Assembly: GCA_916048095.2 (NCBI GenBank) | Contig: OU696597.1 | Span: 3,865,550-3,929,549 of the forward strand | Length of the DNA: 64,000 nt | Direction: 5' to 3' | Source of the DNA: Sacculina carcini | Lineage: Eukaryota; Arthropoda; Thecostraca; Sacculinidae | In this document: in pieces, positions 35,855-47,115 of the stretch | How the letters are laid out: every line of letters starts with the position of its first letter | Numbering within the stretch: position 1 is the first letter of the stretch | The notes under the pieces: generated by a model | The model's database searches: none | Told to the model about the DNA's origin: nothing | What the model saw: only the letters and a program-made list of their open reading frames with translations | Made by a program: the position numbers and the translations under genes

Positions 35855-36100
35855 ATGCTAAATTTTCATTCTGTTCTTCTAGTTCTACTTGATATGAGCT
35901 CTGCCTTTGACTTGGTCGATCACTGTATTCTCATCGATGACCTCCTCCATCGGTGTCTTGGGTGCCGTATGGTCCTAGAGGCCGGTGTACCCCAAAACAC
36001 AAATAAACAAACAAACAAACATCTCGGTGTCTCGCTTACCGCTCTCTCACTACTTCGTTCTTACTTGCATGGTCGCACTTTTTCTGTTAAGTTCCATTAC
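35855..36100 (+). pseudogene. L2/CR1-like RT fragment with a 65-bp retroposed insertion
   Basis: Encodes LLDMSSAFDLVDHCILIDDL (RT domain A region, D of AFDxVDH), then, after an insertion, GVSLTALSLLRSYLHGRTFS. The fragment breaks off near 36,100, where a second fragment starts again with LDISSAFDLVDHEIL. The L2/CR1 assignment rests on the AFDxVDHxIL wording and the gene order downstream. Confidence 0.7.
35959..36023 (+). mobile_element. 65-bp retroposed LINE/SINE 3' end with (AAAC)n tail
   Basis: TTGGGTGCCGTATGGTCCTA... ends in CCCCAAAACACAAATAAACAAACAAACAAACA and is flanked by TCGGTGTCT at 35,950-35,958 and 36,024-36,032. A duplication plus A-rich tail marks target-primed insertion of a severely truncated copy. 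Confidence 0.7.
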
Positions 36101-37197
36101 TTATTCTCTTGGATATTTCATCTGCTTTTGACCTCGTCGATCATGAAATTTTAATTCAAGACCTCTTTTCCATTGGAATATCCCATTCAGCTCTTTCTCT
36201 CTTAACATCCTTCCTCACTAATCGCTCCTACTCTGTTCTTTTCGATTCCTGTCATTCACAAACTCTTCCTCTTTTATCAGGGGTTCCCCAGGGTTCATCA
36301 CTGGGTCCTATTCTTTTTAACATTTACATGTCATCATTTACATGTTTACATTTACATCTCTCTGTCCCATATTGCGCAAATTATCCCTTTCTTTTCATAT
36401 ATATGCAGATGACGTCCAGATTTCCCTTCCCTCATCCTATCAAAAGTCTGTTCCTCATATCATGGATACTATCTCACCTTGGGCCTCCTCACGATCACTG
36501 ATCATCAATCCTTCTAAAACTGAATATATTGTTATTCACCCGCCTAAGATCCACCCTGCTCTGTCTGACTTGCCTCTTTCATCCCATGTACGTGACCTCA
36601 GTATTATACTAGATCCGCACCTATCCTATCAAAAACACTTCACTTCTACCGCTCATATCTGTCGGTTAATTATCCGAAATCTATATTTGATCCGTCCTTA
36701 CATTGACTCTCCTCTCGCACACTCTGGTATCTGCTCTCATATTTCCCCGAATTGACTACTGCAATTCACTATTTCTACACCTTCCACAGAAATCCTATAA
36801 CATACTGCAGTCTATCCTTAATCAAGCCTGTCGTTTCATCCTTCGCCTTCCTCCACATCACCCCACATCATCCCATCTATGTGACCTGGGTATCCTACCC
36901 ATACCCTACCGCATTCATCATAAAATCTGTTTACTGACATACAAGCTCTTACATCTTTCTGATTCACCGCAGTATCTTCTAGAACTCCTATCGCCACATG
37001 TTGTTCCTCGTGATACACGACAGTTCAAAGTACTCCTTGAACCTCGTTCTCTTTGTGAATCCTTCTGGTCGACACGCTCTCTTCAGTTTACTGCACCACG
37101 TATGTACAACAACCTTCCATATGAACTGCTCTCCTCCACTTCTGTTAAATCATTCTCGAAGCTACTACATTCTCACCGTCTCTCGCTATTAGATTAA
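36100..37197 (+). pseudogene. L2/CR1-like LINE reverse transcriptase, two frameshifts
   Basis: Coding resumes with LDISSAFDLVDHEIL, then SGVPQGSSLGPILFNIYM in one frame; the catalytic IYADDVQISL and LIINPSKTEYIVI in a second; and PRIDYCNSLFLHLPQ, LTYKLLHLSDSPQYL, VPRDTRQFKVLL, APRMYNNLPYEL in the first frame again, ending LSLLD-stop near 37,197. These are RT domains B to E and the C-terminal region of the L2/CR1 group. At least two frameshifts (around 36,340 and 36,740) make it non-functional. Confidence 0.8.
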
Positions 37198-38335
37198 ACT
37201 TCGTGCGGTTATGGTCGCTAGTAGATCCGCACTACGTGCGTCTCGTAGCTTCGTTTGTAGTATTGTAAGTGATGCGGTCGCCTTGAGTTTTGTCTGGGAT
37301 AGCAATGCAAATATGATGATAATGCACTTGAAACAAATGTTGAACAATCCGTGTGCACGACATTATATAAGTTCGCATCGCACATACAGACGCACACGCA
37401 TACAAACACTGGCTGCACACGTGTTCGTTCATAGAATTTCGGCACACGGACACACATACCAATACAAAATGCAAAATGGTATCGTGTGTGCAATTCCTGG
37501 GACAGTTCGCAGAAAAGATGTGGTGGCAATCTGGCAGGGAAGTTTCTAGCAATCGCTAAACTGAATGACAAAAGTGTGTAGAATAAAGGTAAAAAACAAA
37601 TACCAATATAAAAATATATGATAATTACAATTACAATATTGGTAAGCTACACATATCCACTCGAAAAACGCCTGTGGAACACGCACATGCACGACAATGT
37701 ACTTAATTAAACACTCTGTTTTAATACGCACTCTGCACGCCACTGGGCATTTGCAAACGCTCGCTGCAAACGCTCGCTGCAATGCACGTGAGTCATGGCA
37801 TATCGACACACAGACACACACACCAATAGACACCAATGTGCCGTCCTGCACACACACTCACTCACACACGTACGTTGAGCTTTATTATTATAGATGACTT
37901 GCTCATAATGATAAAAGCATAAAAGCTAAAAGCATACTCATAATTGCATTATTTGTACTTGTTTTGTATGTGTGCATGCTAGACCTTTTCTCGATATTAG
38001 ATTAAATGACTTGCTCATAACTGCATTATCTATACTTTTTTGTATGTGTGCTTGTTTATGTTTGCATGTCTGCCTGATTCGCATGTTACATTTGTAGTGG
38101 CATCTTTATTTACTTACGTGCTGCCTTTTGTAATTACACCTATATTCTGTTTCTTGTCACGACCTCTATAATTTGCCATGTATGTTCGCATGTTTTTCTC
38201 TGCAGTTTTGTAGTTTCTGCATTTGCATGTTACATGTATTCTGGCTTATTTATTTTATTTAGTTTTATTATTGCATGTCTACTTTATTCTTTATGCTAAT
38301 TGTGCCTGTGGTAGGCTGAAGTACAAATACAAATA
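37198..38335 (+). other. Probable LINE 3' UTR plus unassigned sequence
   Basis: From about 37,887 two related copies of a GACTTGCTCATAA...GTATGTGTGCATG segment occur in tandem, and the stretch ends in a short CAAATACAAATACAA repeat (38,317-38,336), as expected of a LINE tail. A TATTAGATTAAA word at 37,185 recurs at 37,997, hinting that 37,200-37,880 is an insertion in the UTR. That inner part is CA-rich toward its right end and has no recognised coding content. Confidence 0.4.
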
Positions 38336-38716
38336 CAATTCCTCCGTTTTTACTGTGCTCCCTCTTAAGTCCGGCGTTCCCCAAGGCTCTATTCTTGGTC
38401 CTCTCCTTTTCAATGTCTACATGTCTTCTCTTTGTCCCATCCTTAGGCGCTACTCCATTCCTTTTCATATTTATGCAGACGATATCCAATTCTATCTCCC
38501 TTGCCCTCTCTCGCATCCTAATATCTTGTCTGACGTACTTTCTGCTATCTCAACCTGGACCTCCTCACGTCGCGTCCTCTTGAACACTTCTAAATCTGAA
38601 TTTATCGCTCTTCATCCTCCTCGTATTGCTCCTCCCTTCCTCCCCTTGTCTCCGTTAGTGACTGTTAAAAAATCCTGGTGTTATCTTTGGCTCTTCCTTT
38701 TCCTTCTCAACCAATA
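38336..38716 (+). pseudogene. Second L2/CR1-like RT fragment (5' part)
   Basis: Encodes LKSGVPQGSILGPLLFNVYM and FHIYADDIQFYLPCPLSHP (YADD catalytic box), then NTSKSEFIALHPPRIAP. It is 5'-truncated right behind the preceding tail repeat and is cut at 38,717 by a DNA transposon. Coding resumes after it at 40,091. Confidence 0.75.
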
Positions 38717-38718
38717 TA

Positions 38719-40088
38719 GTCATTTGGGGCAAATGGCGATTTGGTTATTTTGGGGGTAAAAAATGATTTTGACCTTAGGAGAGTTGAAATCGCTATGTAC
38801 GAGAAATGAGTGGATAAACTATTAGATCATTCGTTTGCGGTCATTTCAGTGTATGAATCGTCTTTCTACGATAAAAAATGAATGTGTGACACAATTTCTC
38901 CCAAAACCTTTCAAAACATGTTGCACAAAACATTTGCAATGTTTCAGAAAATTTGTCATAATTCACCACATGGACAAATTTTGGGGGCAATTCGCGATCG
39001 CTTCAAGAAACCGGGGCAATTGGCTATAGCTATCTCTTCCATAGCATTTATATGCAAGTATTAAAGACACCACATCATTCTGAAAGTGGGGCATATTACG
39101 ATCGGTGTTGGGGTAATTGACGATCAGTGTAGCGATCGTCAATTGCCCCACACCGATCGTAATATGCCCCATCCCCGATTTCTATTTACCCCTATAGCGA
39201 TCGTCAATTGCCCCGTGGTGCACCACGTGCGACGACGTATTGCATTACTTCGAGGAAATGTACTTCGCGGAGCCCGCCAGGAGCCATAGTCGACTAGAAT
39301 ACCGCGGCGGTCATGCAAACAACTTCACTTGGCTTGCATATAGACTGTCCTACACTCCAGAGGACGTGGTGCGACCCCCTCACAAAAAGAGGAGAGTCAT
39401 TCCCATGAGCTGTAATAACTGATGAGAATTGCCACCAAAAGATTGCAGAGATGAACAAGTCTAAGACAAGACTTCGCAAGAAGGGAGCTCCTACTCAAAC
39501 TGAGAAGTCTAGCAAGGAATAACCAAAGAAAAAGGCAAAAGTGAAGAAGAGAAAGTCGAAAGGGGATGATGAGGACTCGGAATCAACAGTGTCGCAATAA
39601 CTGAAGCAAATACATACAGTGATTTATCTCTGGAAGACCTGCTGAGAGATGGCATTGAAACCATGCTATAACGGAAGAAAACACTACTTTTCGTAGAGTG
39701 TATTATGTATCAGCCTTAAGGCCAGGCTAAGTAAGCTAGCATTGTAATGTGAGCTAGTTCATCTTTGTTTTTCGTTTGAATATATTTAGTTGATAATTTC
39801 TGTCTTTATCTATCATCTAGTATGCCAAATTACCTTCAAATTAACGAATTACGGATCGATCGTTAATTACCCTACGAAAATCGTCATTTACCCCACTGGG
39901 GTAAATGACGATCGCACCACTAAATTCGATCTGTATTTGAAAAAACAAAATTTTCAAAAGCTTTCAATATGGGGATAGAAGCACAGTGTACCAACACACT
40001 ATGTGGTACTTAGTATGTTTTGCTATCGTCATTAGTATAAGCTCTGGTTAGATGTTAATGAAAACGATCGTCATTTGCCCCGAATGAC
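38719..40088. mobile_element. 1.37-kb DNA transposon with TA duplication and repeated internal motif
   Basis: Ends match as inverted repeats: GTCATTTGGGGCAAATGGCG at the left and the complement of GTCATTCGGGGCAAATGACG at the right, each bounded by TA (or TATA). Inside, variants of CGATCGTCAATTGCCCC recur at least eight times in both orientations (near 38,980, 39,010, 39,088, 39,107, 39,133, 39,190, 39,850-39,915 and 40,060). The middle has a short Lys-rich frame (KKKAKVKKRKSKGDDEDSE near 39,530) broken by stops, perhaps a transposase tail. TA duplication suggests the Tc1/mariner/pogo superfamily; family not determined. Confidence 0.75.
39088..39170. other. Near-perfect 38-bp-arm hairpin within the DNA transposon
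   Basis: GGGGCATATTACGATCGGTG... (39,088-39,125) is followed after AGTGTA by its complement (39,132-39,170), with only a few mismatches. It holds four copies of the repeated CGATCG/GGGGCAATT word. Confidence 0.85.
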
Positions 40089-40090
40089 TA

Positions 40091-40877
40091 TATCCTTTAT
40101 ACTGCTCGCACTTGTCGCTTGATTCTTCGATCGCTTTATTTCATCCGTCCCTATCTCGATCAGCCCTCTGCAAGCGAGCATGTTAATTCTCTTATCTTCT
40201 CCAGACTCGACTACTGCAGCCATACTTCTACTTCATACTACAGCCATACTGTCGCCATACTTCTCCTTTTGTATTTCAATTCCGTTGGCTTCCTATTAAA
40301 TCGCTCCTTCACTTCAAAGTCTGCTGCATAATCTTCAAACTCTTACATGCTCCTAATCAACCTTTATATCTTTCTGATCTGCTCTCTCCCTCTTCTAATC
40401 CCACTTCCCGTCATTCTGCTCCAATATGCTGTCCTCTCGCCCTCAATGAATATGCCTGGTCTTCTAAATCGTTCTCGTTATACGGTCCTCGATTATATAA
40501 CTCGCTTCCTTCTCATATCACCTCCTCGCTCACGTATCCATCTTTTACCTTTTCTCTACGTAAACATATTTTCGAACATTCCTTTGATCCCGTGACTCAT
40601 TCCTTGACTCCTTTTGCCTCTCTCTGATACGTGTGTGGGCGCGAATGCATGAATGCTTGTTTTTATCTATGTTTCAGTATAACTATGTTTATTGTACTCT
40701 GTTATTGTTAATATGTTCATTGCGTTAATTAAATCGTGTAATATTTATTCATTCATGTGTTGTTTTTATTGTTTCCGTTATACCTGTTTCAGCTTTGTCC
40801 GCTTGTTCATGCTGTGTAACTGCTGCGCGCCCGTGTATATCAGGCGCTATAACAAATACACTGAACTGAACTGATAT
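40091..40877 (+). pseudogene. Second L2/CR1-like LINE, C-terminal part, 3' UTR and tail
   Basis: Coding similarity resumes with SLYFIRPYLDQPSASEHVNS and SRLDYCS, in several frames with internal losses, through about 40,600. A UTR follows, ending in a short stem (GCGCCCGTGTATATCAGGCGC) and CACTGAACTGAACTGA, the tail repeat. A structured end followed by short tandem units is usual for L2/CR1 elements. Confidence 0.65.
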
Positions 40878-41045
40878 AAATGAATTTTGTTTTTACTTGC
40901 ATTTTAAATTATTTCAATGATGTTTTGTAATAATTATCTTCTTTACAAAACTGTCCTGTAATTTTAATTTCGTTTTTCTGTACATAGTGTAATTTTGGTT
41001 TTTAAGCGATTGAGTTGTTATAATGTTTTGTGTGAATCTCCAGGT
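40878..41045. other. Short AT-rich spacer
   Basis: No feature recognised, except TGTGTGAATCTCCAG at 41,029-41,043, which could be a splice acceptor for the next frame. Confidence 0.4.
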
Positions 41046-41653
41046 GGAACGTCAGAGGACTACCTGATGAGACTGAGTTGTCGCTGCTTGTTCTTGGCGT
41101 GAAATCTAGGCGAGGTGTTTGTTTTCAGCGTGCGGGAGCATTTCATCACGCGCGTTGGATGGCAAAGTTAATTGACTATTTGAAATTGTACATGTTCAGC
41201 GCACATCTACAGCTCGGTGATGAGTTGCGTTGGCAAATGCGCAGAATGGCAGCATTTGTGAGCATTTTGTATACGCCGATGTGGCTGAAATAACCGCTGA
41301 CAGCCGACACTGCCGTCAACCACCTGCACTTGCACCATCAGCTATTGCGCTACCAAACCGTCGATTATGATGCAGCCGATGCAGCATTGGTCGTTCTCAA
41401 TCGACACCTCTGCTATCTCAGACCGCAGGCCGTAGTTTTCTCGCTCTGCAGTGACAAGCTGAATGCAGCAGACAAGCAGGCAATCGGCACACAATTGAGC
41501 ACGTTTGAGACGACCACTGATTACACCGATGACAACATCATCATACAAGAGACGACACGGCTCAGTGATTTGATAGACGAGCGGTCGTGGATGATTTTCC
41601 ATGAGCATCGGGTATGTAGCACCGACTGGCTGACCACACCGGTTGAGACGTGA
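41046..41653 (+). pseudogene. Degenerate member of a conserved uncharacterised family (GAxHHARWMAK)
   Basis: One plus frame from about 41,046 reads NVRGLPDETELSLLVLGV, RAGAFHHARWMAKLIDYLKL, then a stop (TAA 41,291-41,293), and stays open in the same frame through NHLHLHHQLL, HLCYLRPQAVVFSLCSD and KQAIGTQL to about 41,653. I recognise the G-A-x-H-H-A-R-W-M-x-K...L-K-(I/L)-x-x-F block and the L-x-Y-L-x-x-x-x-V-x-x-x-L-x-x block from an uncharacterised family common in cnidarian and arthropod genomes, often linked with repeats. Function unknown. The in-frame stop makes this copy non-coding unless an intron removes it. A preceding TCTCCAG acceptor-like site fits an internal exon. Confidence 0.55.
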
Positions 41654-43015
41654 CATAACAGTGTTGAGTTCGCTAGACTTTCTTGTTGTTGTCTGGCTGT
41701 CATCATTTGTACTGTGCATTTGTTTGTATATAACAGGTATATTTTGTGATTAATAGGCAGCACAGGACATATGTAAGGTGTGCATGGATTCGTATGCGCT
41801 GTTGTGTGTGTGTGTGTGTGCGTACTCACATAGTTGTTCTACAGGATATGAGCTATGTGTGTGTGTGTGTGTGTGTGTTTGACTAGTTGTGTGTATGTTC
41901 ATGTTGATTGTATGTGGGTTGGTGGTTATGCGTGGCCTGGCGGTCAATTGGTTTTGGAGTATGTTGCGTGTTAGTGATATTTGAGTGTGAGCGTGTTGAG
42001 TGAGTGTTGTGTTTGCCAGTGTCGTTAACGATTGTTTCATTACTAATTGGTTGTTTTCATTGTTATTCATTAAATAAATACCTTGTTTCATATCACTGCG
42101 ACTTATCAATTATACATGTTTTATGCAGAACGGCTTTAGAACAGAGAGAATAGAAATTATAGATTGTACTTCATCGCGTGATGGTGGCGCCACCTGTGTG
42201 ATTACAAGCTAATGATAATGGGATTTAATGGAGACTATACGTTATGTTTTAAGTGAAATTTCGACAAAAGTTATATCATCAGATAGAGCTCATTGAGTTT
42301 TTTCTAATGACTGTAGTTAAATGGCTGTACAGATTGTCAAACAGAAGTTACTGAGCAAAATACGCAAATATTTTTCATTTTTCGCTAAATTTGTCACTTT
42401 CAAGTGGGATTTTTTACCTTTAAATATCTTCAAAATTGAATAATTCTACCACAATTGAATTCAGCGTCATCAAATTCATGGGAAAAATATTTATACAGTT
42501 TTTTTTCAAGTCATTAGAAAATGAGCAACCCTAGTGCTCATCCCATGACACTGATTTTGCTTGTATTTTTTTTTTTTTTGGCAAAATAATTGTATATAGA
42601 TGGCGATGGAATAACTTGTCAACAACGCAATGACGTCATAATGAATATCAGCGCCATGCAATCAGGGCTGCCAGGTTTGGCCAATTAAGGACAATTTGTC
42701 TCTTTTCTAACGACGTTGGCCTCGTAGAAATTATGTTTAAATGCCAAAGATAATTTGGCCTTTTTTGTCGAAAGCGATTATTCCTGTTTTTATCGTAAAT
42801 TATTGTTTGTGATTTGAATAAATTAAAAAGGAAAGTCGTGAAGGCACATCCATGTCAACGACACCTCTCAGAGATCTGGCTGAACAAGGTAGTGAGGCCC
42901 TGGATGAAATTATGCCAGTACACTTCTAGCAAGCTCATTAAACATTGTTGTGTACATTATCACTTTGCATCAATTATTATCCACTTATTAATTTGTTGCA
43001 TGCATTCGTTATATC

Positions 43016-43017
<2 letters not shown>
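41654..43017. other. No gene; TG-rich patches
   Basis: TGTGTG tracts at about 41,805-41,820 and 41,855-41,878. The rest (42,100-43,017) is AT-rich unique sequence with no supported frame. An isolated run of T is present near 42,570. Confidence 0.5.

Positions 43018-43097
<80 letters not shown>
43018..43097. repeat. (TA)n microsatellite, about 80 bp
   Basis: Uninterrupted TATATA run. Confidence 0.95.
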
Positions 43098-43100
<3 letters not shown>

Positions 43101-43589
43101 AATTGTTTTTCATTGCTGTGTAATGGAGTGGTCGTAAGGATTCAACCAATGGACATTTGTTCAACAAAGAAGCGGATGAAACACCCAATTTTACAATTTT
43201 ATATTATACGATGTTCACTTCAACAGTGTTTTCACATGTCTCAACATAATTCTGCAGGAAGTATTTTTGAGGATTTTTTTCAGGTAACTCAATGTAGCTG
43301 AATTTAAATCTATTATTAGCTTGCTAGATTGTTCCTAGTTTGTGAGATATTTGAAGAGAATATCAAAAACGAAAGGTGCTGAAACGCCCACTGCGTTATA
43401 TACACCAGCTTTGGGACGCGCGTGTATTCTCTCCACGTACAACGTAATATAGCGTAACACAGCGGTTCAACTGTGAATGAACAAAAATCTATATACTACA
43501 TATGAAAAGCGAAATTTATATATAAGCAACGAGTTGTCGGTTTCATTGGTAAAACTAATAACACCGTAAGATCTACTTACTGGACTTGT
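43098..43589. other. No gene seen
   Basis: AT-rich unique DNA between the TA microsatellite and the SINE. No supported feature. Confidence 0.5.
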
Positions 43590-43662
43590 GGACTCCGTGG
43601 TGCAGTTGTTAGCACACCCGCCTCACAAGCGGGAGGTCCGTGGTTCGAAACCCGTCGGAGCA
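43590..43662 (+). tRNA. tRNA-Val(CAC)-like head of the SINE
   Basis: Anticodon arm CCCGC-CTCACAA-GCGGG puts CAC in the anticodon position. Box B GGTTCGAAACC is perfect at 43,642-43,652, and a box A-like TGGTGCAGTTGTTAGC is present. The 3' acceptor strand (GGAGCAG) does not pair fully with GGACTCC, so this is a SINE head rather than a functional tRNA gene. Confidence 0.6.
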
Positions 43663-43930
43663 GAATTTCATTGGGCGAATTCTACAATACCACAGCCCCT
43701 GTCCACCCAGCAGAAAATGATGGTACCAGATATCAGTCATGAGTTGTGCCATGCATTCTGGGGAGGTGGCCCTCTCTAATACGTCTTACGTCCTTGTGGC
43801 GCCATAACGTGGAGAGGGTCGGTTCTGCGGTGGCAGCGAGCTGCAAGGGGCACGCCTGTGTGTTGATAAGCTTCGGCTTCTTCCCGTGTAGCAGCTGCCA
43901 CTTAGGCATTTAACCTCTATTTTTACAGTT
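43590..43930 (+). mobile_element. tRNA-Val-derived SINE
   Basis: A tRNA-like head (43,590-43,662) is followed by a 270-bp body ending CCGTGTAGCAGCTGCCACTT and GGCATTTAACCTC. A second copy lies on the minus strand at about 61,925-62,283, and a 3' fragment at 60,178-60,230, so this is a dispersed family. No coding capacity; it would depend on a LINE for mobility. The body wording GTGGCGCCATAACGTGGAGA is shared between copies with substitutions. Confidence 0.85.
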
Positions 43931-44050
43931 TCCGGCGTTTCGTAGGTTTGTAGTTTCGTAGGTTTGTAGGTTTGTAGGTTAGTAGTTTGAAAGCTCGTAG
44001 GTTCGTAGGTTCGTAGGTTCGTAGGTTTATAAGTTCGTAGGTTCAAAAAA
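43930..44050. repeat. GTAGGTTC-type minisatellite following the SINE
   Basis: Imperfect 8-10 bp units (CGTAGGTT, TGTAGGTT) repeat about 12 times directly after the SINE body and may be its expanded tail. Confidence 0.8.
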
Positions 44051-45425
44051 TACGCGATCACTACGCGAACGACTGACAGAATGAATTCAAACATGCACGC
44101 CACTCGTACATATCTCATCTCACACACAGACACACATACACACACTCCTTCGCCACGCTATCATTGCCACACATGGGTCGTGTAACACGACCTATGTAGC
44201 GTACACACGGTGTCATATTCGCACAAGGTACAGTTAAGTTGCGCAAGATACACAACGCGCCACGCGTTCGACGGATTGTGCATCACAGGGACGCTCCAAA
44301 ACAAACAATTTGAATGCGCAAAGCAAAATACAACACTCATTGTACATATACATCACATCGGGTGTTACAGGTGCGTTTTTATCCTATGTTGACTCTACTA
44401 CAAAAACTTATGTTGCAAAAATCGTAGAACGAATAGAAATTAGATTAATATTTAACCTCAGCGCACTGAAAATATCCATACTCTTCTAAAATTGTATGTT
44501 AATGTATGTTAGAAAAGGGCGGTACACGCCACCAGGCTTCTTATGCCCAGCCATCCTAACATTGTCAATTATCTGGTGTTTTGTGTGTGAATGTGTGGTG
44601 AACGGTCCACATACAGAAATCAACTGGTCTTTATATTGACAGCGCTTCAGCTCTCGGTAGAATCAGCCTCAAACGATAGGATAACAGGAAATTATATACC
44701 GATACACACCAACACACATACTCATTCAGATATACACCGTCAACACACCCTCGACAGCCTGAGGCACACACACACGCATACACACACACAGAGACGCACA
44801 TATGCAGACACGAACATGACATACTGAACCATTGAGACACGTTCATTCACACACAGTTCACACATACACACTCTAGTAAGTTACACACACACACATACAA
44901 ACATACGGCTCACATTGCGTTCTACAGAACCACCACAAATGCTTGTCTTATTTTGGTTTTGGCAAATACATGATGAAAATATTCGAAATTTGAGAACAAA
45001 TTATATTTGCGGTGAGAATGTTGTTGTAAATATATTTTCATGAAATCATTTTCCGCCTGAAACGTAACTCCTGGAAACAAAAATTGTTGTGAAAAGGTAC
45101 ATTTCCTATGTCTCACAATGAAATTGACGACTCTGTTTGGCGTTTTGGAAATGTTAAATATTCTATGCTTCGAGTTTGGCATTTTTTCATTGACGGTTTG
45201 TCTATATATGGCTTGAGACACCTGGCAACTTTGCCTGCAATGGACGCGCCAACGGTTATTTCAAATAGCTGTGAAAGTGCGCCGCTTTAATTAGCTCTGG
45301 TTTCTTGCGTTGTTGTTGGGTGGAATCGACATATTTCGATGTCTTTTGTTTATTAGACGGTTTGCCTTTTGGAAGCGAATGCAATTTGTTGAGTAAGTGA
45401 ATCATTGCATTTGGCTGATTGAGCA
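44051..45425. other. No supported gene; CA-rich patches and one hairpin
   Basis: ATGGGTCGTGTAACACGACC at about 44,172 begins a 23-nt near-perfect hairpin. CA-rich stretches occur at 44,115-44,150, 44,705-44,830 and 44,880-44,900. Remaining sequence is unique, with no convincing frame. Confidence 0.5.
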
Positions 45426-45471
45426 ATGGATTGCAATGAACTTCAAACACTGCTGAATGCATCCACTTCTG
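45426..45471 (+). CDS. Possible first coding exon with consensus splice donor
   Basis: ATG GAT TGC AAT GAA begins a 46-bp open stretch (MDCNELQTLLNASTS) that ends at G followed by GTAAGT, a near-ideal 5' splice site. No downstream exon was identified and the peptide is too short to classify. It may be chance. Confidence 0.25.
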
Positions 45472-45479
45472 GTAAGTCC

Positions 45480-47115
45480 GTTTCTATTCATATCAACTAA
45501 TTCAAAACAATATGGAATATTATGCATACTTTTTGTGTTTAGAAACAGTCAAACGAATGTTTCCAGTAGTAAATTAGATCAAGCAAATTATTTTATCTAT
45601 AAATATAAGCAGTGCATATGAGAGTTTGTTCTATCAACAATGGTTTCATTTACAAATACTTAATCTTATGATAATAATATGGCTCTTATGATGGTATTAT
45701 ATATTAGTTATTAGTGAGAACTATACTATTTTAAACAAGATAAATCGCATGTTTGTCGAGGGATGCATATTGAATTATTATCACAAATTATCAAATTATT
45801 ATCACAGCCTCAATACTTGCTCATCACCAAACAACTGGTGGAAATTGTCCATTTTCTCACAGTTATTAGGTGAAATTAAGCCTGTTTATTACTGATTAAA
45901 GCTACAACAAGCAGCCTGTCTACTACTTGAGATTAAGTATAGCCAAATGAACTGAACTGTTTATGCTTATATATCATATTTGATTTTTAATCTGTTTCTT
46001 GTTTTTGTTTGTTCAATTCTGGCTTAAATATTGCATTTGGAGTTGGGTTATAAGTGTTTAATGCTTCAATCGCCACATGACAACATCTTGTCTGTTTTTA
46101 TGATGCATCTGCTTATTGTGTAGAAATGCATGAGTTGAGTTGAGACGCACGTCTTGTGTTTGCGTGCCTGAATGTATGTGTGTGTGTGCGTATATGTGAC
46201 TGTGGCACACAAGTCAGTGGGTATGTATGTCTGTATGTATTTGTGTGTACGTTTGTCCCGGGGCAAGTCAGCTTGTATGTTTGCGCGTATGTTTGTTCAG
46301 CTGAGCTCTGCAGTGAACAGTCCTCGTGCATACACACACACGTGCTGGCATGCGTGTGCGTGTGTATGCATTCACTGTCTATATATTGGTGTGTATGTAA
46401 GTGTGTGTATTAGTGTATGTGTGTTGTATGTGCTGATGTGTCCCCCTTCCTCCCTCCTCACCGGGGGCACCTACAGTCACGCACGTGCGTCAATGCGTAC
46501 ACAGCCTGAGTAGCAGCTATATTTCGCATGATCTAGTGCAGGCGTTCTCAACCTTTCCATGCTTTCTTAGGCCTAATTAATTGTAGTGGTTCCGCAAAAA
46601 GGTATTGAAATAATCGCAATATATAATGCATATCTTCTAAATCTACTCAAAAACTGCATCTACCGCTACTTGACACTAATATTAATTAAATAATCGACCC
46701 AGTCTAGTGGTGATGTCGACATATTCAAAGCCGAGCTTCGGGATTGAAGAGTAGATTCATGATCTCGTGCCTGTACTAGCTAGTGTACTTCTCTCTCGTG
46801 CCTGTACTAGCTAAGTGGGCGGCACGTGTTTGTTACAAGCTCGCTGATTGGTCGACGAGTTGAATTTGTACTGTGCTTGTCTTCATGGTAAAGTATGATG
46901 CAAGGTTAATGTGAGATGTGTCAGTACGCGGGTGATCAGTGCTGTAATGTAGTTCATTGTGCTAGTGTGTGTGTGTATTGTATATGATGCACGGGTGTAT
47001 GCGTATGTGAGTATGCTGTAACGTCGTGTTGTGATATTTCTGTTTTAAACGTATTTTGCTACATTAATTATATTATTACTGTGAGTCTCGACCATTAAGT
47101 CCATGTCGCCTTTCA
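45480..47115. other. No supported gene; TG-rich patch
   Basis: AT-rich unique DNA to about 46,130, then imperfect TGTGTGTG/TGTATG repeats to about 46,435. The word GGCGTTCTCAACCTTTCC near 46,549 resembles the end of hAT-type elements but no partner end was found. Confidence 0.5.

Noticed and set aside
43590..43662. Functional tRNA-Val gene
   Set aside because: The 3' acceptor strand does not pair fully and the sequence continues into a dispersed SINE body.
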